64,000 bases of DNA from an uncultured Bacteroidia bacterium (GCA_938038735.1 CALHSW010000034.1:1-64000), one strand, 5' to 3'; counted from the first letter of the stretch, positions 43,908 through 52,960 are shown. Numbers and translations are program-made. The notes: generated from the letters alone by a model not told the origin.

Positions 43908-44768
43908 TTAACCTAGTTTACACGACTCATTGTACGAGTTAAGCTCCGCCTGCTCTATCGTCTTATACATACCCTGTCGGCGCATGGCCTCTGCAAAATC
44001 AACCTGATGGGCATCAAACTCCGGCCCCTCCACGCAGGTAAATCTCGTCTTCCCCCCAACCGACACCCGGCAAGCGCCGCACATGCCCGTGCCATCCACC
44101 ATGAGCGTATTCAGGCTCGCCACCGTTGGAATTTGCAACTCTTGGGTCAACTTGGCCACGAACTTCATCATAATCATCGGGCCAATCGTAATGCAATGGT
44201 TGTACTCTTTCCCTTGATTTACAACCAAGTCCTTGAGGCAATCGGTTACCATGCCATGGAACCCATCAGAACCATCATCAGTGGCTTGGTAGTAATTGGC
44301 GCTGTACTTCTCAAGCCCCTCCCGCATGATCTCAATTGACTTAGTTTTAGCCCCAATGATCACATCAGGCTTAAAGCCACGCTCCGCTAGGTATTTCACC
44401 TGCGGATAGACCGGTGCGGCGCCAACGCCTCCGCCCACGAATATGATCTTTTTCTTCGCTAGCTCCTCATCGGAGAGTTCAACGAGGTCGGAAGGACGTC
44501 CCAACGGACCAACGAAATCCATAATCGAATCACCCTCGTGCAAGGCGCAGAGCTTGCGCGTGCTAACCCCGATGGTCTGCGTAACAATGCTCACAAGGCC
44601 GTGCTCCCTGTCGTAATCTGCAATCGTTAGCGGCACACGTTCCCCGTGGTCATCAACGCGCACAATGATGAATTGCCCCGGCTGCGCCGACTCAGCCACA
44701 CGCCGCGCCTGAATATCCATCCGGATAATATTCGGTGCAAGCTCGACTCTACGTACAATCTTAAACAT
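43908..44768 (-). CDS. NfnA/SudB-like FAD- and [2Fe-2S]-binding flavoprotein
   Basis: 286 residues. Ferredoxin reductase-like: FAD motif VPLTIADYDREHGLVSIVTQ, NAD-binding GPLGRPSDLV and FVGGGVGAAPVYPQVKYLAE, and the C-terminal 2Fe-2S cluster motif GTGMCGACRVSVGGKTRFTC. Partner of the GltD-like gene 13 bases downstream, together resembling NfnAB transhydrogenase or SudAB. The start is set at the ATG at 44768 (MFKIVRRVELAPNIIRMDIQ) because the family begins there and because a promoter box lies at 44817-44824, inside the longer frame that reaches 44870. Confidence 0.9.
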   Translation of the reverse strand: MFKIVRRVELAPNIIRMDIQARRVAESAQPGQFIIVRVDDHGERVPLTIADYDREHGLVSIVTQTIGVSTRKLCALHEGDSIMDFVGPLGRPSDLVELSDEELAKKKIIFVGGGVGAAPVYPQVKYLAERGFKPDVIIGAKTKSIEIMREGLEKYSANYYQATDDGSDGFHGMVTDCLKDLVVNQGKEYNHCITIGPMIMMKFVAKLTQELQIPTVASLNTLMVDGTGMCGACRVSVGGKTRFTCVEGPEFDAHQVDFAEAMRRQGMYKTIEQAELNSYNESCKLG

Positions 44769-44816
44769 GTTTATTGCTTCGGTTATTGGTTCCTTCCTCC
44801 TGTTCCCATTGCAACG

Positions 44817-44824
44817 CAAAGATA
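44817..44824 (-). promoter_or_regulatory. -7 box (TATCTTTG, minus strand) of the flavoprotein operon
   Basis: The minus strand reads AATTATCTTTGCGTT; the start of transcription falls around 44808, about 40 bases before the ATG at 44768. No TTG at the proper distance. Confidence 0.6.
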
Positions 44825-45513
44825 ATTCTTTAAGTGCAAGAAAAACGACGCAAAAACGCAATGCAGACAAAACATACCGATTCTAAGTTGATTAGCCCTC
44901 TCCAACTGGGTGCGGAAAGCAAAGGGAGACTGCACATTTATCGTGCGGGACATCGCGAAATTCAATCGTTCCAAGGGATTCAACATTTTTGGAAAGGGGG
45001 AATTTTACGGGTAAAACATTTTGGGGAAATTGAAGCTTAATATATTCCTGCTCTCGTAATAGGGCGAATTCGGTTTAAAGAACTATTTGATTTATCGCCC
45101 CTCTCCTGCTCTTGAGGTCTGTTTGGGGCTTGTTGGGGAGGAGGTTCTAGGCGATTAGGCCGTTGCACTGGTTGACCACGAAGCAGAAGATCTTAGTACG
45201 AGCATTGCGCCGCACTGCCAAGAGGCAACGGCAAACCCTAGAGCCGCATCTGAATAGCCGAAGGTCCCAGACTCCTGGTATGAGACAAACACAAAGCCTA
45301 TGTGCACCCTGCAGCCTAGAGCACAACCCCATGGTAATCACACCGCACGTGCTGCAAATAGATGCGGTTCTACGTTTCTATTTATAGTGTAAATACAGAA
45401 AAGCTCTGCCTGTAATGCTGCCCCACGCTCTCTATTCCCTCGTTTATAGCAACCAGACCAGCTACGTTCAGCCACACTTACGAGGCTGAGTACACGCTTC
45501 CGCTAGAGGCATT
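44825..45513. other. Long intergenic stretch, no recognised gene
   Basis: About 690 bases. Short open frames (44834-45040 and 45163-45387 plus; 45147-45341 minus) show no known motif, ribosome site or promoter. The minus frame ends ...FCFVVNQCNGLIA, which may be a degraded gene end, but I cannot place it. Confidence 0.5.
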
Positions 45514-46491
45514 CTACCTATTTATCAGCTCCTCTACCAGCAGGCTTAAGATTTCAGGCATGGTTTGCCCCATGGCGCGTACCTGCTTCGGCACAATGCT
45601 TTCAGAGGTCATGCCGGGGACCGTGTTGATTTCCAAAAAGTAGGGAACTCCTTCGCTTACGATGTAATCGATACGCGCAATGCCGCGGCAGTTAAGACGT
45701 TTGTAAATCGCGCGGGAGTAGTTCGCAATCTTTTGCGCCACATCGGTCGGGATCCGTGCGGGGGTAATCTCCTGCGTGGAGCCATCGTACTTTGTGGTGT
45801 AGTCAAAGAATTCGGCGGGGCTCACTAGCTCCGTGATGGGGAAAACGATGATGTTGTCGTTAAGCGATACCAATCCGCACGACACCTCAGTCCCCGCAAT
45901 GGCCTGCTCCACCAGCACGTCACGCCCCAGCGCGAAGGCTGCTTTGAGTCCCGCTACCAACTCGGCGCGGTTTCGTGCCTTGCTTACCCCTACGCTGCTG
46001 CCGTTGGTGTTGGGCTTCACGAACATGGGGTATTTTAGCCGCTGCTCAATGATGTGCACGTCGGCATCGGCGCGACGGTCAATTTGCACGTGGCGTGCCG
46101 TGGGCACGAGGTCGTCAACAAAGAGTTTGCATGCCCATTTATGGAAGGAAATAGACTCCGTAAAGGTATTGCCCGTGGAGTAGGGAATCCCCTTTAGCTC
46201 CAAGTATCCCTGCAGGAGCCCGTTTTCGCCAGGCGTGCCGTGAATGGCGAGCAGCGCCACGTCAAAACGTATCTCTTCACCGCCATCGGTTATTGCGAAG
46301 CGATTGAGGTCTACCGGGACTTCCTTCCCCGCTACGCTAGCCACCCATTCATGCTCTCGCACATCGATAAGCCATGGAGTGTAAGGGGTTTGCTGTAACC
46401 ATTTGAACATCTCCTTCGCGCTGTTGAGCGCCACGCTCCGCTCCGCAGAGTACCCGCCGCCCAGGATGGCGACATTGATAGCACGATTCAT
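45514..46491 (-). CDS. ddl: D-alanine--D-alanine ligase
   Basis: 325 residues. ATP-grasp enzyme that joins two D-alanines for peptidoglycan precursors. Motifs: N-terminal VAILGGGYSAERSVALNS, HGTPGENGLLQGYLELKGIP, GLVSLNDNIIVFPITELVSP and the C-terminal RIDYIVSEGVPYFLEINTVP, GMTSESIVPKQ. The Tyr or Phe selecting the D-Ala over D-Lac position cannot be decided with confidence here. The start at 46491 (MNRAINVAILGG) is preferred over a frame start at 46521, since the promoter -7 box (46519-46526) covers the latter. Single gene with its own promoter and divergent from aspS. Confidence 0.95.
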   Translation of the reverse strand: MNRAINVAILGGGYSAERSVALNSAKEMFKWLQQTPYTPWLIDVREHEWVASVAGKEVPVDLNRFAITDGGEEIRFDVALLAIHGTPGENGLLQGYLELKGIPYSTGNTFTESISFHKWACKLFVDDLVPTARHVQIDRRADADVHIIEQRLKYPMFVKPNTNGSSVGVSKARNRAELVAGLKAAFALGRDVLVEQAIAGTEVSCGLVSLNDNIIVFPITELVSPAEFFDYTTKYDGSTQEITPARIPTDVAQKIANYSRAIYKRLNCRGIARIDYIVSEGVPYFLEINTVPGMTSESIVPKQVRAMGQTMPEILSLLVEELINR

Positions 46492-46518
46492 CGTCTCAAA
46501 TCTAGTTGTACCGAGAGG

Positions 46519-46526
46519 CAAAGGTA
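46519..46526 (-). promoter_or_regulatory. -7 box (TACCTTTG, minus strand) of ddl
   Basis: The minus strand reads TCTTACCTTTGCCTC. Transcription starts about 20 bases before the ATG at 46491. It overlaps the start of the longer ddl frame. Confidence 0.65.
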
Positions 46527-46648
46527 AGAAAATAGTACGTAGTGGGCGGGATTTAGGAAGTGGCTATCGCCCACGCTCTATTCCCACCGAACGCCCCGGC
46601 AGGACCTGCCCTCTATCCTCTATCGCCCTCCTACCAACTTACCACCCC

Positions 46649-46698
46649 CTTCGCATCAAATTCGGATTTCTCCGGAGAAATCCGAATTTGATGCGAAG
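46649..46698. repeat. Perfect 50-bp palindrome between ddl and aspS
   Basis: The left half starts CTTCGCATCAAATTCGGATT and ends TCTCC; the right half, GGAGA then AATCCGAATTTGATGCGAAG, is its exact complement, with no spacer at the centre (46673/46674). Pairing stops at 46648 and 46699. It is 123 bases upstream of the ddl -7 box and about 220 bases upstream of the aspS -7 box. Confidence 0.97.
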
Positions 46699-46918
46699 AG
46701 GATACGAATTAGGAACGGCTTTAATTACTACATATCAACTACTTCCATAATTCCCACAAAACGAGCTGCCAAAGGCAGTGATGCCCCACGAGGCTACACC
46801 CTGAAAGATGTAATCCGTTGATAGTTATGGTGTAATGAAATTGACTCTAGCAAGCTGTAGGGATGCCTATTCCCCTCTTTGTTCTACACTCTAGGAGTGC
46901 CGTTTGTAGAATATTAGA

Positions 46919-46926
46919 TACCTTCG
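46919..46926 (+). promoter_or_regulatory. -7 box (TACCTTCG) of aspS
   Basis: TACCTTCGCG with one mismatch, 26 bases before the aspS ATG; no TTG at the usual distance, though TTTG is 12 bases upstream. Confidence 0.45.
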
Positions 46927-46951
46927 CGATAGATAAAAAAGGGAAGAGAAC

Positions 46952-48709
46952 ATGTTACGGAGCGATACTTGCGGGGCGTTGCGACTCGCCGATGCGGGGA
47001 AAAAGGTGACGCTGTGCGGTTGGGTAGCCAGGGTGCGGCGATTGGGAAGCCTCCTTTTCGTTGACTTACGTGATCGTTACGGCATAACGCAGCTTGCTGT
47101 GGATGAAGGCAATGGCGATTTGCTGGCGCAGTGCGAGGCGTTGGGGCGTGAGTTTGTGGTGCAAGCAAGCGGCGTTGTTCGGGAGCGTGTGAGTAAGAAT
47201 TTGAAGCTGCCCACAGGTGAGATTGAGGTGGCGCTTGAAAAGCTAACCGTGCTGAACGCCAGCGAAACGCCCCCTTTTACCATCGAGACGGAGACGGATG
47301 GCGGTGATGAGTTGCGGATGCGCTACCGCTACCTTGACATTCGGCGTGAACCCGTGCGCAGGGCGCTGGAACTACGCCATACGTTGGCGCAGTCCGTGCG
47401 GAGCTACCTGAATGGGAAGAGTTTTCTCGAGATAGAAACTCCCTTCCTAATCAAATCTACGCCTGAGGGAGCGCGTGACTTCGTGGTGCCCTCGCGCATG
47501 CATCAAGGGGAGTTCTACGCCCTACCGCAGTCTCCGCAAACCTTCAAACAGCTTCTCATGGTGGCGGGCATGGACCGTTACTACCAAATTGTGCGGTGTT
47601 TCCGCGATGAGGACCTGCGAGCCGATAGGCAGCCGGAGTTCACGCAGATTGACTGTGAAATGTCATTCGTGGAGCGCAACGATGTGCTGGAACTCTTTGA
47701 GGGCATGATGCGCCACCTCTTCCAGCAGGTGCTGGGGGTGCAGTTCGGCGATATCCAGCGGATGGAGTACGATGAGGCAATGGCGCGCTACGGGAGCGAT
47801 AAGCCGGACCTGCGCGTGGGGATGGAGATTTGTGAGCTAACAGCGGCGACGCGCGCCACGGGCTTTGCAGTGCTTGATGGCGCACCCTACGTGGGGGCTA
47901 TCTGCGTTTCGGGCAAATCGAGCTATACCCGCAAACAGCTCGACGAGCTGACGGATTACGTCAAGAAGCCGCAGGTGGGCGGAAAGGGATTGCTATACAT
48001 TCGTTGCCAGGAGGGGGGTGTATTCAAATCGTCAGCCGATAAGTTCCTGTCGCAAGAGCTGCAAAAGCACCTTTGCGATGCGCTGAGCGCCAAGCCGGGC
48101 GACCTCGTTCTGATTATGAGCGGGCAGCGGTCAGAGACGCAGCGGGCGTTAGGGCTGCTACGCCTTGAGGTGGCGAAGCGGGAGCAGTGGCTTGACCCCA
48201 TGGACTTTAAACCGCTATGGGTGGTTGACTTCCCGCTCTTTGAGTGGAACGAAGAGGACAAGCGGTTCTACGCCATGCACCATCCATTCACATCGCCCAA
48301 GCCCGAAGACGTAGCGCTCTTTGAGACCAATCCGGGCGCTATGCATGCCGATGCCTACGACTTTGTGGTGAACGGCACTGAGGTGGGGGGCGGTTCAATT
48401 CGTATACACGACCGCTCGATCCAGCAGCGCATGTTTAGCGTTTTAGGCTTTACCCCAGAGGCGGCGGAAAATCAGTTCGGTTTCTTGATGAATGCCTTCC
48501 GCTACGGCGCACCACCGCACGGTGGGATTGCCTTTGGTTTTGATAGGCTATGCTCGCTCTTCGGCGGGAGCGATTCAATAAGAGACTACATAGCCTTCCC
48601 AAAGAACAATGCGGGGCGAGACGTGATGATAGATAGCCCCTCTCTGATTAGCCAGGCGCAGCTTGACGAGCTAGGGTTAGAGGTGCGAAGGCCTACCGAA
48701 TGCGAGTAG
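46952..48709 (+). CDS. aspS: Aspartyl-tRNA synthetase
   Basis: 585 residues, bacterial type. Charges tRNA-Asp with aspartate. N-terminal OB-fold (VTLCGWVARVRRLGSLLFVD, residues 17-36), motif II FRDEDLRADRQPEFTQID, the GAD insertion domain about 280-415 (a bacterial feature), and motif III AFGFDRLCSLFGGSDSIRD. The P-box region FLEIETPFLIKSTPEGARDF is clear. A promoter -7 box lies just upstream. The glycosyltransferase that follows overlaps the end of this gene by 10 bases, so the two are probably co-expressed. Confidence 0.97.
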   Translation: MLRSDTCGALRLADAGKKVTLCGWVARVRRLGSLLFVDLRDRYGITQLAVDEGNGDLLAQCEALGREFVVQASGVVRERVSKNLKLPTGEIEVALEKLTVLNASETPPFTIETETDGGDELRMRYRYLDIRREPVRRALELRHTLAQSVRSYLNGKSFLEIETPFLIKSTPEGARDFVVPSRMHQGEFYALPQSPQTFKQLLMVAGMDRYYQIVRCFRDEDLRADRQPEFTQIDCEMSFVERNDVLELFEGMMRHLFQQVLGVQFGDIQRMEYDEAMARYGSDKPDLRVGMEICELTAATRATGFAVLDGAPYVGAICVSGKSSYTRKQLDELTDYVKKPQVGGKGLLYIRCQEGGVFKSSADKFLSQELQKHLCDALSAKPGDLVLIMSGQRSETQRALGLLRLEVAKREQWLDPMDFKPLWVVDFPLFEWNEEDKRFYAMHHPFTSPKPEDVALFETNPGAMHADAYDFVVNGTEVGGGSIRIHDRSIQQRMFSVLGFTPEAAENQFGFLMNAFRYGAPPHGGIAFGFDRLCSLFGGSDSIRDYIAFPKNNAGRDVMIDSPSLISQAQLDELGLEVRRPTECE

Positions 48710-49932
48710 TCATCTTCACCGATAGGTATCCCTACGGGCAGTACGAAGAGGCATTTGTAGCCAGCGAGGTAGAATACCTTGCGGCGCACCGGCAAGGGTG
48801 CAATGTGGAGATTGTGCCGCTCAAGGGCGATGACGTTCGGCGGGACGTGCCTGATGGCGTAGCCATCGCACAGCCTCTACTTAACGGCATGGGGGTAAAG
48901 AAATGGCTGGGCATGCTGCTCCGCTTGCTGTTTCGGCGTTCCTTTTGGCTGTTTCTAGGAGATTCCTTTAGGCATTTAGGGCGTGGAGTTAGGCTGGAAC
49001 GCGTTTGGTTTACGCGCTATTTCTCGGGGGAGCTCGTGGCGGATTATGCCGCTGGGGCGGTGGCAAAGGATGCAGAGGGGGTGTTGTACTCCTACTGGAT
49101 GTCGTACGGGGCTTTGGGCGTGGCGTTGGCAAAATGCCGACTGAAGGAAGGCGATCGGTGGAAGTTCGTATGCCGTGCGCATGGCTACGATATTCGGGAT
49201 GGGGAAAAGTCTATTCCGCTGCGTGAGTTTACATGGCGATGGCTCGATGCTGTCTTCCCCGTATCAACCTACGGCGCGGAAGTGCTTTCGGTGCAACGTG
49301 GCGCTCTGCCCTTAAAGGTACATGTGGCTTACCTTGGGGTGCATGGGGTGGCGCAGCAGCCTGCCGCTGTTGTTGATCGCAATAAGGTTCTCTTTGTGAG
49401 CTGTTCGGGGGCAAAGGCTGTAAAACGGCTTGATTTGATGCTCCGCTTGATTGAAGCTTTTGCTTCTTCCAACGGTAAGCTACAAGTTGTCTGGGAACAT
49501 TTCGGTGATGGGGAGCTACTGGCTAATTTACAGGATTCTGCGGCGCAGGCAATGCAACGGTGCGGCAACCTGCACGTGGTGTGGCGCGGCGCTGTGGATA
49601 ATGCAGAGGTGCTGCGCGCGTACCAATCGCTGGGGGGTGCTATCTTTTTGAATACGAGTGAGAGCGAGGGGTTGCCTGTGTCCATCATGGAGGCACTATC
49701 GGCGGGTTTCCCTACAGTGGCTACCGATGTGGGCGGCACGGCGGAGGCCCTACGAGATGGGGCGGGCGAGCTGATTAGCGCAGCGCCGTGGCCCCAGGAA
49801 TTCATGGGGGCGGTGTGCAAGGTGCGAGAGAGCTACACCCAGTATTCCCAGCGGGCGCGAGAGGTGTTTGAGGAGCGTTTTTGGGCTGAACAGAACTATA
49901 AGGAGTTCTATAGCAAGATTTTGGGAGCGTAG
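48700..49932 (+). CDS. GT4-family (GT-B) glycosyltransferase
   Basis: 410 residues. The start ATG lies inside the 3' end of aspS. It begins with RVVIFTDRYPYGQYEEAFVA, a GT4 pattern, and the C-terminal half shows VLFVSCSGAKAVKRLDLMLR and the donor-sugar motif ESEGLPVSIMEALSAGFP, TVATDVGGTAE. It probably transfers a sugar from a nucleotide donor to a surface polysaccharide or lipid. The acceptor cannot be told. A repeat and an opposed GT2 gene follow. Confidence 0.9.
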   Translation: MRVVIFTDRYPYGQYEEAFVASEVEYLAAHRQGCNVEIVPLKGDDVRRDVPDGVAIAQPLLNGMGVKKWLGMLLRLLFRRSFWLFLGDSFRHLGRGVRLERVWFTRYFSGELVADYAAGAVAKDAEGVLYSYWMSYGALGVALAKCRLKEGDRWKFVCRAHGYDIRDGEKSIPLREFTWRWLDAVFPVSTYGAEVLSVQRGALPLKVHVAYLGVHGVAQQPAAVVDRNKVLFVSCSGAKAVKRLDLMLRLIEAFASSNGKLQVVWEHFGDGELLANLQDSAAQAMQRCGNLHVVWRGAVDNAEVLRAYQSLGGAIFLNTSESEGLPVSIMEALSAGFPTVATDVGGTAEALRDGAGELISAAPWPQEFMGAVCKVRESYTQYSQRAREVFEERFWAEQNYKEFYSKILGA

Positions 49933-49970
49933 CTCCATTTACTGCTGTTTCCAAAGGAGCATCTATTTTT
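49933..49970. other. Short gap after the glycosyltransferase
   Basis: Nothing found before the repeat copy. Confidence 0.3.
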
Positions 49971-50072
49971 GCACCAGTGCAGCCTGTTCGAGGGACGGGC
50001 TCTCAATAGCTGGGGGGATAAAGGTCCCCGGATTCTTGCCAATAGGGCAAGCCAGTCTGAAAGACTGACCCC
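49971..50072 (-). repeat. Dispersed hairpin repeat, minus-strand copy (e)
   Basis: On the minus strand it reads GGGGTCAGTCTTTCAGACTG then a stem TTGCC/GGCAA, TCCGGGGA/TCCCC and GCTATTGAGAGCCCGTCC, matching the first four elements of the 16801 unit. It is about 205 bases downstream of the GT2 stop, in GT2's orientation, and also just past the end of the converging GT4 gene. Confidence 0.88.
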
Positions 50073-50278
50073 GGCAATCCTGAACGCGCCCTCGCCCTTC
50101 AGATTAGCTTGGCAAGACCATAACCTCCGCCCGTGTTCTGTCTGCAATGCCCTCCCCGAACCCGCATGAACTTCCGCACCGCTACGCGGGCCAGCCCGCA
50201 GGGCGGATCGTTCTAAAAGGACCACCCGCACAGCTTCTCGCTGCCCATTCCTACAAGGATCCGCTGTTTGGGTAGTGA
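50073..50278. other. Intergenic region downstream of the GT2 gene
   Basis: No gene; contains the GCGGGCC/GGCCCGC-like hairpin near 50185-50200 (GCGGGCCAGCCCGC). Confidence 0.4.
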
Positions 50279-51229
50279 TTACCTTGAAAATAGACCCTTC
50301 CAAAAGCCCACACCGTAGCCTAGCAGCTGCACGCAGCACGCCATCATGGAGAGCCACCCCAAGCGGAAGCTGCGAAGGCTTAGGCTGGCGTGCACCAGCA
50401 CCACCAGGCAGTACAGTACCCCCACGGTGATTACTGCTAGGCTGTAGGTGCGCCATACCGCCGTAAGCGCCACAATGAGCATCACCACCCCTACGGCTGG
50501 CAGCGCATGCACGGGGCGGAGCGTCCCACTATGCTTCCTTGAAAGCGCGATGCGCGCGCGGCCGGAGTGCTGAACCTGTTCGTAGAATTGTCGTAGCGAC
50601 GTGCGGCGCTTATGGTATACAAACAATTCCCGCCGTAGCTGCGAAGCGTACCCCGCCTCGATAACCCGCATGCTGAAGTCAACGTCTTCTCCATAGCGCA
50701 TATCGGCAAAGCCGCCCACCGCCTCAAAGGCATCGCGGCGCACCCCCAGGTTGAAGGTGCGCGGGTAGAATTTATCCGCCCGCTCCGAGCCGCCCCGTAT
50801 GCCCCCCGTGCTGAAGGGCGAGGTCATCGAGTAGCTTATCGCCTTTTGGATAGGCGTAAAGGATGGGTGCGCCGCGTCGGGCCCGCCCCACAGCGCCACG
50901 TTGGGACTGTCGGAAACGAATTGCTTCGCCAGCTTGATATAGTCCGGAGGGATGAGGCAATCGGAGTCGAAGAAAATAATGTACTTCCCGTCGCATAGCG
51001 TAACGCCACGGTTCCTAGCCCCTGCGGGTCCCCGGTTCTTTATGTACTCATAGCGGAGGGACAAACGTTTCGCCCACCGATTGCACTCCTCGTCGCCACG
51101 GGTGTACGACCCATCCTCAACTACCACCACGTCAAAATCCTTGCATGTCTGTTTTGCAAGGCTTTCCAACAGCTCGTCAATCTCCTGCGGACGATTATAG
51201 AGCGGAATCACCACGCTAAATGTCGCCAT
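50279..51229 (-). CDS. GT2-family glycosyltransferase with C-terminal membrane helices
   Basis: 316 residues. GT-A fold: FSVVIPLYNRPQEIDELLES at the start, VVVVEDGSYTRGD, the Asp-x-Asp metal motif FFDSDCLIPPDYI (DSD), the acceptor-site region GGFADMRYGEDVDFSMRVIE with ED, and two or three hydrophobic segments after residue 245 that likely anchor it in the inner membrane. Probably makes surface or lipid-linked glycans. It begins 37 bases after the miaA stop on the same strand, so it is the last gene of a three-gene minus-strand group. Confidence 0.92.
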   Translation of the reverse strand: MATFSVVIPLYNRPQEIDELLESLAKQTCKDFDVVVVEDGSYTRGDEECNRWAKRLSLRYEYIKNRGPAGARNRGVTLCDGKYIIFFDSDCLIPPDYIKLAKQFVSDSPNVALWGGPDAAHPSFTPIQKAISYSMTSPFSTGGIRGGSERADKFYPRTFNLGVRRDAFEAVGGFADMRYGEDVDFSMRVIEAGYASQLRRELFVYHKRRTSLRQFYEQVQHSGRARIALSRKHSGTLRPVHALPAVGVVMLIVALTAVWRTYSLAVITVGVLYCLVVLVHASLSLRSFRLGWLSMMACCVQLLGYGVGFWKGLFSR

Positions 51230-51266
51230 TCGTTCTAATATCTTTTACCATTCAACCAGCGGTGCG

Positions 51267-52217
51267 CTAGCGCGCACCGCTATACTCGTTACTTCTACTC
51301 ATTATGTACCGATCAACGTACTCATTGATGGCCTCCACATCGTATGGGAAGAACCATGCAATGCCGTTGTCACGCTTCCACCACGTCATCTGCCGCTTGG
51401 CGTAGCGGCGCGTGTTCACCTTGATCCGCTCTATAGCCGCCTCGCGGGTACAGCGTCCCTCAAAGTAGTCAAATAGCTCACGGTAGCCCACGGTGCGCAG
51501 CGCAGGAGTGTTTTTGTATTGCTGCACCCGTTGCGCCTCCTCCTCAAGGCCCTCCGCCACCATAAGGTCTACGCGTTGCCCAATGCGCGCTGTCAGCACC
51601 TCCATGGGGAGTATCAGCCCCACCTTCAGCACATCAAAAGGGAGCGATACCCTGGCGTGCGAGAGCCACTCGCTGTAGGGGCGGCCAGTTTGCAGCGACA
51701 CCTCTAACGCCCGCAGCACGCGCACGCCATTGCGCACATCGACAACGCCATTACAGCCTGGGTCTACCCGCACAAGCTCCGCGGCAAGCGCTTCCACTCC
51801 CTCCTCTCGCAGCCTACGCGTTAGGGCGGCGCGCAGCTCCATGTCGGGCGTTGGGAAATCTTCAAGGCCATCGCATACGGCACTAATGTAGAGCATCGAC
51901 CCGCCCGTGAGAATCGCCATGGGCTGCGTGGCGAAGAGACTTTGCAGCACGCCTTGCGCCTCCTCTGCGTACTGCCCGCAGGAGTAGCGTTCCCACACGT
52001 CGCGATGCGCCACGAGATGGTGCTTCGCCGCCCGCAGCTCCGCACCAGAGGGGCGCGCCACTCCTATTTTGAGCTGCCGGAATACCTGGCGGGAGTCGGC
52101 CGATACGATGTCGCAGCCGAATCGCTGCGCCAGCTGCACCGCTACGCCCGTTTTCCCCACCGCCGTGGGGCCAAGCAGCACTACGAGCAGCGGCTTTGCC
52201 ACGCCGCTACTCTTCAT
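51267..52217 (-). CDS. miaA: tRNA dimethylallyltransferase
   Basis: 316 residues. Adds dimethylallyl to A37 of tRNAs that read UNN codons. Motifs: P-loop LLGPTAVGKTGVAVQLAQRF (residues 14-33), DIVSADSRQVFRQLKIG, the GGSMLYISAVCDGL region and R-rich KVNTRRYAKRQMTWWKRD. Substrate DMAPP is supplied by the MEP pathway that includes dxr in the window. The start overlaps the end of the upstream gene (52207-52217), showing translational coupling. In this lineage the next gene upstream is often the IS1096-passenger-like protein. Confidence 0.95.
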   Translation of the reverse strand: MKSSGVAKPLLVVLLGPTAVGKTGVAVQLAQRFGCDIVSADSRQVFRQLKIGVARPSGAELRAAKHHLVAHRDVWERYSCGQYAEEAQGVLQSLFATQPMAILTGGSMLYISAVCDGLEDFPTPDMELRAALTRRLREEGVEALAAELVRVDPGCNGVVDVRNGVRVLRALEVSLQTGRPYSEWLSHARVSLPFDVLKVGLILPMEVLTARIGQRVDLMVAEGLEEEAQRVQQYKNTPALRTVGYRELFDYFEGRCTREAAIERIKVNTRRYAKRQMTWWKRDNGIAWFFPYDVEAINEYVDRYIMSRSNEYSGAR

Positions 52218-52695
52218 CTAAATAATCCTCAGAGCCGCTATACTCCTGCAGCAGGGTGTCAATATCGTCTAGGTTGCGTAGCAGCGGGTCATCAGCATCA
52301 ACACGAAACCGCCCCCGCTGCGCAATGCAGGTGGGAACGTCCGCTTTCCTCGGCTCTTGGTACACATCGGTAACCTCAAAGTGGAGTACCCTATCTAAAA
52401 AGATACCGAAGGCATAGTCGAAGCAGACGCTGCCAGTATCAACGTACTCCTGCAATCGCACCCCCTCCATGGGGCGCTGCGCCGAGCCGCCGCCCTCATC
52501 GTCAAACATGATTAGCTCTACGCTCCGCTGCCCCTCCCGGTCAATCACAAAAAAGCTTGCTACCCCCCCCGGCTCTAGCGACAGCAAACTCTCTAGATAG
52601 AGGTGCAGGCTGAGAAAATCCATACCAGCATCAACCAGCACATCGGCACTCACCCCCTTCGCTTTTGGATCGGTAATCCTAATCTGATATTGCAT
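52207..52695 (-). CDS. IS1096-passenger / pRiA4b ORF-3-like protein
   Basis: 162 residues. Resembles PF07929, named after a passenger gene of IS1096 (TnpR-like label), found across Bacteroidetes without the insertion sequence. The start is YQIRITDPKAKGVSADVLVD; the strand-rich pattern and the acidic C-terminus (LLQEYSGSEDYLDEE) fit. Function unknown, and no transposase is present, so it is not evidence of a mobile element here. It is the first gene of the minus-strand group with miaA, which overlaps it by 11 bases. Confidence 0.82.
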   Translation of the reverse strand: MQYQIRITDPKAKGVSADVLVDAGMDFLSLHLYLESLLSLEPGGVASFFVIDREGQRSVELIMFDDEGGGSAQRPMEGVRLQEYVDTGSVCFDYAFGIFLDRVLHFEVTDVYQEPRKADVPTCIAQRGRFRVDADDPLLRNLDDIDTLLQEYSGSEDYLDEE

Positions 52696-52960
52696 CGGTT
52701 CCTTTTATTTCTTCTTGATTTGACAAGGATTAACATGCACTTCCCATGCCACGCTTAACCCATACCTAACGTGCTACGATAAACAAAATCAACTTGTTAC
52801 ACGCTGCATGCTCGCTCCTCGGCCTTCCTTACCATACCCCTTGATTTAAAATAGGTTGAACCATTTTCTCTTTCATTGGTGCTATTTGCAAAAATTGTGC
52901 TAAATTGCGATGAGAAATAGATGTTACGCCACATGATAAACTAACTCAATCCATACTAAC
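52696..52960. other. Divergent intergenic region between the IS1096-like gene and the NSS transporter
   Basis: AT-rich, no gene. TGCTAAATTGCG near 52898-52909 is a weak -7-like match for the transporter. Confidence 0.35.

Noticed and set aside
45147..45341. Possible end of a transposase on the minus strand (...FCFVVNQCNGLIA)
   Set aside because: Only a short tail; no catalytic motif, no inverted repeats and no target duplication found.
52207..52695. Insertion sequence suggested by the IS1096 name
   Set aside because: The family is named after a passenger gene; no transposase or terminal repeats are present and the gene overlaps miaA.
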